Source: Nemertoderma westbladi
Taxonomy: Eukaryota; Xenacoelomorpha; Nemertodermatida; Nemertodermatidae
Direction: 5' to 3'
Assembly: GCA_032718475.1 (NCBI GenBank)
Contig: JAUCBJ010004959.1
Span: 1-64,000, forward strand
DNA: 64,000 nt
Shown here one piece after another: positions 10,091-20,915 of the stretch; position 1 is the first letter of the stretch, and each line of letters begins with the position of its first letter. The notes under the pieces were generated by a model. That model searched no databases, was not told where the DNA came from, and worked only from the letters and a program-made list of their open reading frames with translations. Position numbers and translations under genes: made by a program.

Positions 10091-11516
10091 GCCTATTTGA
10101 TATCAGGGCTGTTGTAGAAATCCTTGGGAATGGTGGGAGGAGGGTGGGTGGGGAGGTGTCTCTCTGTATTAAAGTGCAACACCAGACCCTGTCACCCCAT
10201 CCGTAGCTCTATAGTTACACTTACATTCATCGAAAGTGTGGGTTATTTCCGTTACAAACTATTAGCAAGACTAGCAATAATACATAATGGCGACAGAACA
10301 AATGGAAATAACATAATTATATTACCATAAATATCATACTTTAATTTTTAATAATTAATAATACACATTTCCGGGTGGGATCCAGGCTCCTCTAATAAGT
10401 GTTGAAGGATTTGAGAGATGAGGTGGATACGTTGTCTTTATAATGACATGGTTCTTAACACTTCATTTGTTGCGAATAAACATAGAAATAAACCCATTCT
10501 TTGAAACTTTTAGAAACTTTCATTTAGTCTGCTTGTTACGATATATCGATATACCGAAACAGCCCATCATACAGTATAAAATAAATTAGATAAGTGTATA
10601 TCAATACGTAATTATAGTATAATTAATTATATAAGGTAATAAAATCTACAAGTTCATTTTATATTCATTTAATTTTATACAGTATGTAGCTTTAAATACG
10701 TATATTTTATAATAAAACCGCAGTGTATTAAATTACGGTGGCAAAAACCTATAAATCAAATATATGAATCTGCCATTATATACTGTAATATCTATTGAAT
10801 CCAGAGGCGTAGCGAGGGGGGGTGTTCCCCCGGGCGCACTCACCCAGGGGCGCTGAACCTCCCTCCTCCGAGGAGGGAGGTGAAACTATCTCTGTTTCAA
10901 ATTTCATGCAATCTCATTAAGATTTGTAGAAAAATTTGGGGGAGGGGGGGGGGGGGGGCGTGTACCTGAATAACGACACTATATTCCAGGACATGGTGTA
11001 GCGTCGTATGCTTTATTGTTTCTTTCGGTTTATTATATGTTTTGTGAAAAACAGTGAAGGTTGTATAACGACTCCTATGTATGTGCTCGCCTTGTTTTAT
11101 TGCCCTTAAAAGGTGCCTTATAAATATATTATTACTGTATTATTTTTTCATATTCGTTGAAAAATAAACATATTTTCCTTCATAGTAAAGAACACGTCAT
11201 CGTTGAAACCACGTTCCGTTCACGCCATGAACTAGATAGATAACCAAGTCGCCTGCGAATAATTTAAACTTAGTAAAGCTACGGCTTTGAGAAGCAATCA
11301 CCTTCCAGAATGCCCCGCAGCTGCTCTACTGTACTTAAGTACTTTCGTAAAACGGATTCTATCAAATATTTTGATGCGGTTTTTTAGGAGAGCTTTACAA
11401 AAACTTTGAGTTTCCCTTTAATACTGAAGTCGTTATCCTAGATAATAAGTAGTATTGTTCTGTCCACAAAATAGAAGAGATTTTCGAAAATTCGTAAATA
11501 ATACGAAAATTTTCTA

Positions 11517-11852
11517 AAGAAAGCCGTAAAGAAAGCCGTCAACGACGCAGTGACGTCACAGTTGTCGTTTAGCCCTGTAGTAACGGTGGAGCCCAGACGT
11601 CGCCGCTTCCATAAGCGCGTCACCGTTACCATACCAACACCAAAGTGGTTTGACCCGAGTAACCCAAAGTCGTTGCGACTTGTTTCCAGTATTGCTGGTG
11701 GCACCTCGGCCTCACATTGGGAAGACATCACCGATAGAAATCCGTTATCCTTCGTTCCAGACGGGTCCACGGTTTCGTTCGAGACCAATCTATCGGCCCG
11801 ATTCTGGTTGGTCAACCAGCCCGGCGATGGTGTCTTCGACGCCGCCGGGTTC
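11517..11852 (+). pseudogene. Ankyrin terminal-exon fragment, copy B
   Basis: Matches the ZU5-C part of the terminal exon from KKAVNDAV to DAAGF, then stops abruptly. Its 5' junction (TTTTCTAAAGAAAGCC, with a 12-base tandem duplication) is identical to those of D and E, so B derives from the same truncated unit. Its 3' side runs into a probable LINE tail. Too short to be functional. Confidence 0.88.
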
Positions 11853-12215
11853 GAGGAGGGAGTGTATTCAAGAGCTTTATCGACTTCAGGTGTGACAGAT
11901 CAACCACTTAGCCTTTAGACTGGGGGCTTTCGATGGGGGCTTGTATTTCAGGATGGATGCAAATGGTAATCAAGTGCTTTTTATTATAAGGGCTTGTAGA
12001 TTAACTAGATCTTGAAGTAGACTTGATCAGCGTTTTCATTTTACTCAGTGCTGTGTTTAAGTGTTTTGAATTTTTGGGTTTTCAGCGTTTTCATTTTACT
12101 CAGTGCTGTGTTGTTTTGAAATTTAGGTGCATCTACCTAATTTTATTGTATATTTTATTTAATTATAATAAAGGGGCCGAGCCCTATCTCGGATGATGAA
12201 ATGAAAATGAAAATA
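11853..12215 (+). mobile_element. Probable 5'-truncated non-LTR retrotransposon 3' end
   Basis: Sequence not found in the other array units, placed between exon fragment B and the duplicated intron. It ends with AATAAAGGGG followed by a GATGAAATGAAAATGAAA tail, the simple-repeat tail style of many LINEs and similar to the tail near 49515. A 35-base phrase ending CAGTGCTGTGTT is repeated inside. Family not identified. Confidence 0.4.
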
Positions 12216-13044
12216 TGGGACAAGCAACGAATTGTATAAGACTTTGTATACCATTTAGTACAGAAGAATTTGAAGGGACTTTAAGTTAACTTTGAAAGTC
12301 CTCAGGAAATATCTGATCATAGGAGTATAAGCTCAAAGGATGCTATGCCTGAGCATATAGACGACTTATGTTACCTGGGATCATGGATCCGGAAGTCAGG
12401 TGAGGACCTTGGAATATGTAATGGAAAGGCATGGACAGCCTTGAATAGGCTTTTCAGGATTTGTAAGTCGCACAGAATACATCGGAAACTTAAGGTCCAA
12501 TTATTTAGAACAGCACTATAGTTACAGTACTCCTATATGGGAAAAAAAATTAAAATAAATTTATTTGGGAGTCCATGCTGGGCTCTAACTACGGAGGACA
12601 GCAAATCTCTGGATGGCATATTCACAAGAATGCTACGCCGGGTTCACTGTGTCAAGTACAATGTGAAGTACAATGTACAATTTGGAGAGATATGAGATAT
12701 TAATTTCAAGAAAAATTACGCGATTCCTAAATAAGTACAATGCACACATCTCTAATCGGACACTATATTACATTGGAGGTGTCTCATTGGTTCCCCTAAG
12801 CTTGACACTAGTAGTTTAATTTCATTTAATGAAATTAAATTTTGACTTCTTGCAGTTGTTGTGTCATAGCCTTCTAAACACGGTTTTGAAAGCCATTTGT
12901 TGTAAATATTCCACACTAAGCAGCAGCTTGGTCTACGTGATCGATCAGGTATTCCTTGCCTTAATAAGCCTAAAAAATTTCCAATTCATATTCCACTCTT
13001 AATGTATTCCTTTTAATTTAATCTATTTATAATTATATTTCCAG
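12216..13044 (+). other. Duplicated ankyrin intron with LINE RT fragment
   Basis: Copy of 3424-4248 including the decayed RT fragment (about 12275-12800, now with extra frameshifts) and the polypyrimidine/AG acceptor ending at 13044. Because the acceptor is preserved, exon C could in principle be spliced as an alternative terminal exon. Confidence 0.85.
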
Positions 13045-16000
13045 GTTCCCGAGGTTGTAGAAGAAGACGAGTTGATACAGGAAGATGAGACAGATGTTGT
13101 CCAGCATGCGGCGCCCCCCGAGGTCTCTACTGAGGAGATAAAGACGATGGGCGACGACTCACTCCCGCTGATTCGCGTAGCCGAGGTCCCGACATTGGCA
13201 CTCCCACCACCGATGGAACGCGGTTCCAGACCTCGTTCCTCAACCGACTCGTTCCGCTCCTACGAGCAGTTCCTCACGGACTCTCGTCCAGACAGCGGGA
13301 CCAGCGACCTATCCAGGGTGTCTGGGACTTCTCGACTGTCCGCGAGTTACTACGGGGACGTTTTCTTTAACATTGACGATGGCGCGACGAGGGCATTGTA
13401 TTCGTCCGGGAGCAGCGGAAGCGATAATGTTTACCAGTCGGGTTCATTGCGCGCCGGAGGTTTCCTTATAAGTTTTATGGTTGACGCGCGAGGTGGTACA
13501 ATGTGTAGCGCGCGGCAATGCGGTGTGCGCATTGCGGTGCCCACAGGACGAGCCGCGGCACCCACTAGGGTGACCTGCCGTTACGTAAAGTGGCACAGAC
13601 TCCCGGTTCCCCCGCCGCTGATGGAAGGAGAGGGTCTTGCCGCTCGGGTTATCGAGATGGCCCCCGCGGGGATGGCCTTATTGGGTCCCGTCTCGCTGCA
13701 GGTGCCTCACTTTGCGTCGCTGCGAGGTCGCGAGCGCGAGATCGTGGTGCTGCGATCCAACGACGGCTCCCAGTGGGTCGAACACTTCTCCCACTGTACC
13801 CGGGAGGAGATCGTAGAGACAATTCGATTCTCTGATGACAATGAGATTGCAGACAATGAGAGGAGTGACGACAACCAGTCGACTAGAGTTACTCGAATCA
13901 TCACTAAGAGTTTCCCGATGTATTTTGCATTGGTGACGCGAATTCGTCAAGAAACTAAAATAATCGACGAGGAGGGAGGTGTTATATCATCGACTGTCGT
14001 CCCGAAGATATTAGTTTCGATTCCTGAAGGAACATTGAAGAAGGAGATAACAGTAGGGCTGCAAGTCCAGCCAGTTTGCGATGACCTCGTAAAGAAAGCC
14101 GTCAACGACGCAGTGACGTCACAGTTGTCGTTTAGCCCTGTAGTAACGGTTGAGCCCAGACGTCGCCGGTTCCATAAGCGCGTCACCGTTACCATACCAA
14201 CACCAAAGTGGTTTGACCCGAGTAACCCAAAGTCGTTGCGACTTGTTTCCAGTATTGCTGGTGGCACCTCGGCCTCACATTGGGAAGACATTACCGATAG
14301 AAATCCGTTATCCTTCGTTCCAGACGGGTCCACGGTTTCGTTCGAGACCAATCTATCGGCCCGATTCTGGTTGGTCAACCAGCCCGGCGATGGGATCTTC
14401 GACGCCGCCGGGTTCGCTCATCTCGTCCACAAGGAGTTGGTCCCGGTGCCCTACATGGCCAAGTTCGTGGTCTTCGCGAAACGTCACGACCCGCACGAGG
14501 CCAGGATGCGCGTGTTCTGTGTGACCGACGACAAGGTGGATAAAACGTTGGAGCGGCAGGAACATTTCGAGGAGATCGCGAGAAGTCGTGACGTCGAAGT
14601 TCTAGAAGGTAAACCGCAGTTTATCGAATGTGCCGGAAATCTCGTCCCGGTTCTTAAATCCGGGGAGCTTCTTCGGTTGAACTTCTTCGCGTTTCGGGAG
14701 AATCGTTTGGCTTTCTTCCTTCGCGTGCGGGACATGGAGACAGATGCTGCGGGCCGGTTGGGTTTCTTCCGGGAGTCGAGAAGTTCTGCGTTGCGTCGCC
14801 AGGAGACCCCAGTGCCGGTGTGCAGCCTCAACGTGACGCTCCCTGAGCATGACGGCTCCCAACCGATCGGACCGCTGGTCGTCAACTTTGCATCATTGGA
14901 TCTCCGACGACGGCGAGCTTCGCTCAACGAGATGGGTCTGAGTCCGAACTCGTCGTACGAGCGGGCGCAGTTCCGGTTGCAGGGCATCGCGGAACACCTT
15001 GGCGTCGATTGGAAGCCGTTGGCGATGCGTTTAGGGTTGGGGAGGGAGTTGGTGGAGAATCTAGAGAACCAGTACGGGAAGGAGCACGCAGCGGCTGCTT
15101 ACGCTATGCTGCACTACTGGGCCGAGAGAGAGGGAGTGGAGGCGACTGGTAAGCGTTTGGGTGACTCCCTCACCGCCATAGGACGGGACGATATAAACGC
15201 TGTCTGTATGGGACGGGTGTTCAAGTTTAGGAAGACGGTTATAGATGATATCACTTACGAGACATTAGAGAGAGATGCAAGGGGGCGAGCATCGATGGCA
15301 ATGATGGCACCACCTAGAGTAGTTGCGAGACCAGAGTCGACCTCCACAAGACCAGATTCGACCTCCACAAGACCAGATTCGACCTCCACAAGACCAGAGT
15401 CGACCTCCACTAGACCAGAGTCGACTTCCACTAGACCAGAGTCGACCTCCACTAGACCAGAGTCGACCTCCACTAGACCAGAGTCGACCTCCACAAGACC
15501 AGAGTCGACCTCCACTAGACCAGAGTCGACCTCCACTAGACCAGAGTCGAACTCCACTAGACCAGAGTCGACCTCCACAAGACCAGAGTCGACCTCCACA
15601 AGACCAGAGTCGACCTCCACAAGACCAGAGTCGACATCCGCTAGAATAGAGTCGAGATCCACACGATCTCAATATTCCACCACTAGAACAGAATCTTCCT
15701 CAATTAGAATAGATTCTACCTCAGTAATCACGGCACCACCCCAAGTATACGAGGTTGTATCGCAGGTAAAGGAGAATGTGCAACAAGAAAACGAAAATGC
15801 GCCACAAAAAAACGAAAATGCGCTACAAGAAAACGAACAAGTGAATGAAATTGCACCACAAATGAGTTCCATAAATATGAAATTAAACACGGCACCAACA
15901 GAGCAACTAAATATCTCTGTCGTGGGTGGTTTACCTCCAGATCCACCAAAACGGACGGCCCCCTTGTCTCCTGCGTACATCGACATTGGGAGACTAGTGT

Positions 16001-16698
16001 TATACGACGAACCCAGCGTCCCCCTGCGAGTCAGCGAGGAACCCAGCGCCCTCCAGCAGGTCGGAGAGGAACTGTTTACCGAGTCGCGCCCCCAACGTGC
16101 CAACACCGCTCCCCAGCTGTCCCTCGACGACGAACCCTTTGTGGACGACGTGGACTCTGCCGCCGCGGTGGACTGGTCCTTCTGGTGTCCGCCGGCTCCC
16201 GGCTCCTCCGCCAGCTCCGACGACGAGGCCTTCCGGAGAGCCGTGGAACCTCTGGACAACGTCGAAGAAGATTGCGCGTTTGTGACGTCAGTCCGCGCTG
16301 CCCCCATCGCCATGCAACAACGCGTCGCCATGGAGACTGTGGAGCACACTAAGCGGAAGATAACCCGGGTGATACTCGTCGATAAGGAAGGGTTGAAGCG
16401 AGAGATTGTGTTGGAAGATGGGAAGGTTGCGGACGATATCAGCGAGGAAGACCGAGAGTTGGTGAGCCGAGCGATGAACCCCGGAGGTGACGAGGATAGT
16501 GACGTCACTACAACGCGAAGGATCGTGGTCCGTCGGCAGGTGGTGAAGCGAACGGTGATACGTGACGGCGAACCCCCCGAGGAGAGTGTAACCGTGACAA
16601 CGGACGGGCCTTCGCCCGAGACCCTCAGATCCGATCTGCAACAGGTGGTAGACAGCTTTATGGACCCGGTCGGTGGTCATACCGAGTCGGAAGTCTAA
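13045..16698 (+). CDS. ANK: Ankyrin giant terminal exon, copy C (complete)
   Basis: Complete second copy of the terminal exon with acceptor TTTCCAG at 13038-13044 and the same phase 0 and stop. Domains are as in copy A: ZU5-N, ZU5-C, UPA, death domain, STRPEST tract and tail. It has 42 more residues than A, all in the heptad tract (15 RP units versus 8). Scattered substitutions are mostly conservative (for example RHRLP to WHRLP, RSQLAF to TSQLSF). No stops or frameshifts, which argues for recent origin or purifying selection. Expression would need skipping of exon A or read-through past its poly(A) sites; no promoter is visible upstream. A copy used only as gene-conversion donor is the alternative. 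Confidence 0.85.
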   Translation, partial: VPEVVEEDELIQEDETDVVQHAAPPEVSTEEIKTMGDDSLPLIRVAEVPTLALPPPMERGSRPRSSTDSFRSYEQFLTDSRPDSGTSDLSRVSGTSRLSASYYGDVFFNIDDGATRALYSSGSSGSDNVYQSGSLRAGGFLISFMVDARGGTMCSARQCGVRIAVPTGRAAAPTRVTCRYVKWHRLPVPPPLMEGEGLAARVIEMAPAGMALLGPVSLQVPHFASLRGREREIVVLRSNDGSQWVEHFSHCTREEIVETIRFSDDNEIADNERSDDNQSTRVTRIITKSFPMYFALVTRIRQETKIIDEEGGVISSTVVPKILVSIPEGTLKKEITVGLQVQPVCDDLVKKAVNDAVTSQLSFSPVVTVEPRRRRFHKRVTVTIPTPKWFDPSNPKSLRLVSSIAGGTSASHWEDITDRNPLSFVPDGSTVSFETNLSARFWLVNQPGDGIFDAAGFAHLVHKELVPVPYMAKFVVFAKRHDPHEARMRVFCVTDDKVDKTLERQEHFEEIARSRDVEVLEGKPQFIECAGNLVPVLKSGELLRLNFFAFRENRLAFFLRVRDMETDAAGRLGFFRESRSSALRRQETPVPVCSLNVTLPEHDGSQPIGPLVVNFASLDLRRRRASLNEMGLSPNSSYERAQFRLQGIAEHLGVDWKPLAMRLGLGRELVENLENQYGKEHAAAAYAMLHYWAEREGVEATGKRLGDSLTAIGRDDINAVCMGRVFKFRKTVIDDITYETLERDARGRASMAMMAPPRVVARPESTSTRPDSTSTRPDSTSTRPESTSTRPESTSTRPESTSTRPESTSTRPESTSTRPESTSTRPESTSTRPESNSTRPESTSTRPESTSTRPESTSTRPESTSARIESRSTRSQYSTTRTESSSIRIDSTSVITAPPQVYEVVSQVKENVQQENENAPQKNENALQENEQVNEIAPQMSSINMKLNTAPTEQLNISVVGGLPPDPPKRTAPLSPAYIDIGRLVLYDEPSVPLRVSEEPSALQQVGEELFTESRPQRANTAPQLSLDDEPFVDDVDSAAAVDWSFWCPPAPGSSASSDDEAFRRAVEPLDNVEEDCAFVTSVRAAPIAMQQRVAMETVEHTKRKITRVILVDKEGLKREIVLEDGKVADDISEEDRELVSRAMNPGGDEDSDVTTTRRIVVRRQVVKRTVIRDGEPPEESVTVTTDGPSPETLRSDLQQVVDSFMDPVGGHTESEV
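15328..15645 (+). repeat. 21-base coding repeat (STRPEST heptads), copy C
   Basis: Fifteen RP-type units, one with N replacing T (RPESNST). The same number and the same variant unit occur in D (22164-22480) and E (27321-27637), showing C, D and E are closer to each other than to A. Confidence 0.9.
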
Positions 16699-18417
16699 CT
16701 ATTTAATAGTTTCATTATTTTAGCTACTATAAATTATTACTATTTAAATTCGTGTTTTAAATAGCGGCTCATCAGTTTATTGCAGTTTTTTCTAACTACT
16801 TAAGGTTTTTAATTTAGTAATTAATAATTAATAATGTGCTTTTTAGAAAATTGATTCTACATATTTTATTTATTTAAATTGTGTAAGTAGAATTTCCAAC
16901 CTTTATGCATTAAATTGTCGCAGTGATCACATACAATAATGTTGTGGCCTTGTAGATAGTTTGTTTATCTTACATTAGTTTTTTAGCATTAATATAATTT
17001 TCTACCTCGTTAGTTTTTACTTAATAAATACAACTGGATGACATATTCGCTATGCCCCCCCCCCCCCCCCCCCCCCAAATAGATTAATTTTAAATAGTGC
17101 TATTAAATTTGCCTTCTATATCACTTCCTCAACTACAATTTTAATATTTTACTTCATTTCTTTACTTTCAATGCCTTATAATGTACAGGTAATGCCGATT
17201 AATGGCGTATCAATTTAGTGCAGTTTTGTTATCAATATATATTTTTTAGTTTGTAGGAATGGGTTGATTTATATATATATTCTGTGCATGAGCTACTTAA
17301 ATATATAGAATATTTAATTTTTTTCTAATACTTTATAAATATTTTGTTATACTCTATTCTAGTTTATAGTATTTGTTTTTAAATATTATATTAGTGATAA
17401 CTTTATGCAATTTTCTTAGATATTCATATTCAGCAATTATTTATTTACTTACAATATTTAGCATGAGTTCTATTATTGGCGCAATATTTGCAATTAATTA
17501 AGAATTTTAATTAGCATAGTCAATTAATTGAATTGTAATATAATTTCAATTTTGCTTAATAAAACAGGTCGCTTTCTATTAATATAATGGTATGATTCTC
17601 ATTTATTCCGCTTCTCGCGTAAAGAAGAAAAAACAAAGAAACACCCCGACTGGGTAAGACATCATTTCAACTGTATTGCCTACTCGCCCTCTCGAGAACT
17701 GCTGCGTTCCACGGCGCAAATCCTGTTTCAATCTTTAGACAGTCTACATCTGTACAATGTTTGGTTTAATTTCATCAAAGATTAACTGAGATATTAGCCT
17801 TCAAATATTTGCCTATTTGATATCAGGGGTGTTGTATAAATACTTGGGAATGGTGGGAGGAGGGTGGGTGGGGAGGTGTCTCTCTGTATTAAAGTGCAAC
17901 ACCAGACCCTGTCACCCCATCCGTAGCTCTATAGTTACACTTACATTCATCGAAAGTGTGGGTTATTTCCGTTACAAACTATTAGCAAGACTAGCAATAA
18001 TACATAATGGCGACAGAACAAATGAAAATAACATAATTATACCATAAATACCATACTTTAATTTTTAATAATTAATAATACACATTTCCGGGTGGGATCC
18101 AGGCTCCTCTAATAAGTGTTGAAGGATTTGAGAGATGAGGTGGATACGTTGTCTTTATAATGACATGGTTCTTAACACTTCATTTGTTGCGAATAAACAT
18201 AGAAATAAACACATTCTTTGAAACTTTTAGAAACTTTCATTTAGTCTGCTTGTTACGATATATCGATATACCGAAACAGCCCATCATACAGTATAAAATA
18301 AATTAGATAAGTATAATACGTAATTATAGTATAATTAATTAGATAAGGTAAATAAAATCTACAAGTTCATTTTATATTCATTTAATTTTATACAGTATGT
18401 AGCTTTAAATACGTATA
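16699..18417 (+). other. Downstream flank of copy C, first part
   Basis: Copy of the 3' UTR/flank: poly(A) signals, C22 run at 17055-17076, the G-quadruplex-like block near 17858. It lacks the 1.2 kb insert of copy A and is cut by the Helitron at 18418. Confidence 0.8.
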
Positions 18418-20091
18418 TCTATATATATAAATATCCTCTGTCTGTCTGTGAGTCTGTGAGTCTGTGAGTCTATGAGTCTGTGAGTCTGTCCAAGCTATAC
18501 GCTCCGACACACGAGCACCAATCTGAGCGAATGATACATCGATCGAAAGCTCTCGTCCCGAGCACGTAAACTATCGCTATCTCGAGGCTTATTTTACGCG
18601 TTTGCTTGCGTGAATGCGTATTTTGTATTCGCTACAACATGTTGTGTGATAAAATCTCAAAGTGATTCGAATATTCCTTTTGGCAGTACAGGCCTGGCAA
18701 AGCTGAGAGTTAGTTAGCAAGGCAGCTAGCTACTTGCAGACCAATCATAGGTGGCCTGCAGCAGGCTGGGTTGGTTAAGTAGTAATCTCAATAAATAGGA
18801 CCCAGCAGGAGAGTGGAGTGGATCTACTGTGATTGGTTCTTGACTTACATTGGTAAGAACAAGCAGTAAATCTTAGATTAGCTTTTTTTCAGTTCACATA
18901 TTGTTTATAATCATAAACACAAAATGATTCAATTATTCATTTTTGCAATGTACCGGATGGGTGCTAGCGAGGTAGGCCTAGCAGGTCGTCAGTCCGTCAT
19001 CCTACAAGTTGGATCTTGACTCTATCATGTGCGTGCACCTATATAATGCAGACCATCCTCAGCCCGTGAACATGAATTGTAAAGGCTATCTCGAGGCTGA
19101 TTTTTTACACATTTACTTGATACTTGCATGAATGCGTCTTTGAGGAAAATTGCATTATTCTGCAGTTGTTTTGTTATCGGAGAAATTACTGATCAGCAAG
19201 CAGGAAATTATAACAGCAGTTATTGCATCATCGTAACCACTCTGCTGACACTTTGCAGAATAAATTCTACCTGACCATAGCTGCGTGTTGGGAGGACGCC
19301 GACCAGTTTGCAGTTCTTCAGTCTGCCACTAGGAGGCGAAATGTCTGAAAGTGAAAATCTTATCCTATCTTGTTATTAATAATGATTTTTAGCTGAGACT
19401 TAGGTCCTTTACACAATATGTTTATAATGTTTTTTTTGCTGATACCAAGCAGAGTATACTACACCGTAGGGTGTGTATTTGGGCTTGGGGAGACGATGAC
19501 TAATCTTCAGTTCCCCAGTCTGCCGCTATTAGGGGATGAAATGTCTGAATGAGGAAACCTACAATTTTGTTGTTTATGAATACTTTTTTGCTGATACTTG
19601 GCATTTGGCAGAGGACTACTACACCATAGTCGTCATGTTTGGGGAGGACGCTAACCAGTGCATAATTATGCAGTCTGCCACTAGGGGGCGAAATGTCTGA
19701 AATTAAAACCTTCCATTTTAATACGATAGAGTTGCTGCAGTGACCTACTGCACTATAGGTTATGTTTGCGAGGACGCTAACCACTACTCTGCAGTTATAC
19801 AGTTTTCCACTAAGGGGAAAATATTACACACAGTTTAAACCTTTTCACATTTTATTATTTGTAATCCATTGGAGGTGTTACTTGGAAGGTATCTACTACA
19901 ACATAAAGCCTTATGTTTATTATTGTATGTACTGTAGCTGCAACTAAAACGGGATCAGTCTGTTAGTCTTATGTAAAGTTTTGTTAAGTTAATTAATTAA
20001 TTTATTTATGTTTGATATTGTCCATTGATTGATTGATTGTATAGAAGCTTGTGAACTAGAAAGCCGTGGCCGAAGGCCACGGGCTTTCTAG
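18418..20091 (+). mobile_element. Non-autonomous Helitron, 1674 bases
   Basis: Begins TCTATATATATAAATATCC and ends in a 12-pair hairpin (arm AAAGCCGTGGCC, loop GAA, one bulged G) followed immediately by CTAG, the TC...CTRR ends of Helitrons. It sits between A and T with no target duplication. The empty site CGTATA/TTTTATAATAAAACC is present in the paralogous flanks after A (about 10692), D (about 25243) and E (about 30443), which fixes both ends. Inside are TGTGAGTC microsatellite units near 18435-18490 and three to four diverged repeats of a block containing GTCTGCCACTAGG (19320-19810). No Rep/helicase coding sequence. Confidence 0.9.
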
Positions 20092-20915
20092 TTTTATAAT
20101 AAAACCGCAGTGTATTAAATTACGGTGGCAAAAACCTATAAATCAAATATATGAATCTGCCATTATATACTGTAATATCTTTTAAATCCAGAGGCGTAGC
20201 GAGGGGGGGGGGTGTTCCCCCGTGCGCACTCACCCAGGGGCGCTGAACCTCCCTCCTCCGAGGAGGGAGGTGAAACTATCTCTGTTTCAAATTTCATGCA
20301 ATCTCATTAAGATTTGTAGAAAAATTTGGGGGAGGGGGGGGGGGGGGGGCGTGTACCTGAATAACGACACTATATTCCAGGACATGGTGTAGCGTCGTAT
20401 GCTTTATTGTTTCTTTCGGTTTATTATATGTTTTGTGAAAAACAGTGAAGGTTGTATAACGACTCCTATGTATGTGCGCGCCTTGTTTTATTGCCCTTAA
20501 AAGGTGCCTTGTAAATATATTATTACTGTATTATTTTTTCATATTCGTTGAAAAATAAACATATGTATTTTCCTTCATAGTAAAGAACACGTCATCGTTG
20601 AGACCACGTTCCGTTCACGGCATGAACTAGATAGATAACCAAGTCGCCTGCGAATAATTTAAACTTAGTAAAGCTACGGCTTTGAGAAGCAATCACCTTC
20701 CAGAATGCCCCGCAGCTGCTCTACTGTACTTAAGTACTTTCGTAAATCGGGTTCTATCAAATATTTGGATGCGGTTTTTTAGGAGAGCTTTACAAAAACT
20801 TTGAGTTTCCCTTTAATACTGAAGTCGTTATATATCCTAGATAATAAGTAGTATTGTTCTGTCCACAAAATAGAAGAGATTTTCGAAAATTCGTAAATAA
20901 TACGAAAATTTTCTA
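20092..20915 (+). other. Downstream flank of copy C, second part
   Basis: Continues the flank after the Helitron: GGCGTAGCGAGGGG region, CCTCCCTCCT hairpin near 20245, long poly(G) run near 20333, and the palindromic TTCGAAAATTCG end that joins exon D. Confidence 0.8.

Larger units (their letters stand above)
7777..11516 (+). other. 3' UTR and amplified downstream flank of copy A
   Basis: Non-coding AT-rich DNA repeated after copies C, D and E. Visible: polyadenylation signals at 8102-8107 and 8646-8651; a C24 run at 8134-8157; a copy-A-only insert at 8890-10090; a G-rich block at about 10136-10160 that fits a G-quadruplex; a perfect 10-base-stem hairpin with arm CCTCCCTCCT near 10858; and a second poly(G) run near 10929. 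It ends at the palindromic TTCGAAAATTCG region just before the truncated exon B. Confidence 0.75.

Noticed and set aside
9826-10330. Small open frames of 60-70 residues near the G-rich block
   Set aside because: Short, no domains, and the homologous stretches in the other flanks differ in frame and length.
15255-15672. Antisense repeat frames (VEVDSGL and SCGGRLW) over the ankyrin heptad tract, also in A, D and E
   Set aside because: Shadows of the 21-base coding repeat; the sense frame carries the recognisable protein.
15669-16508. 279-residue antisense frame in the ankyrin tail, repeated in all copies
   Set aside because: Serine-rich shadow of the sense tail; no domain, and conservation follows from the duplication.
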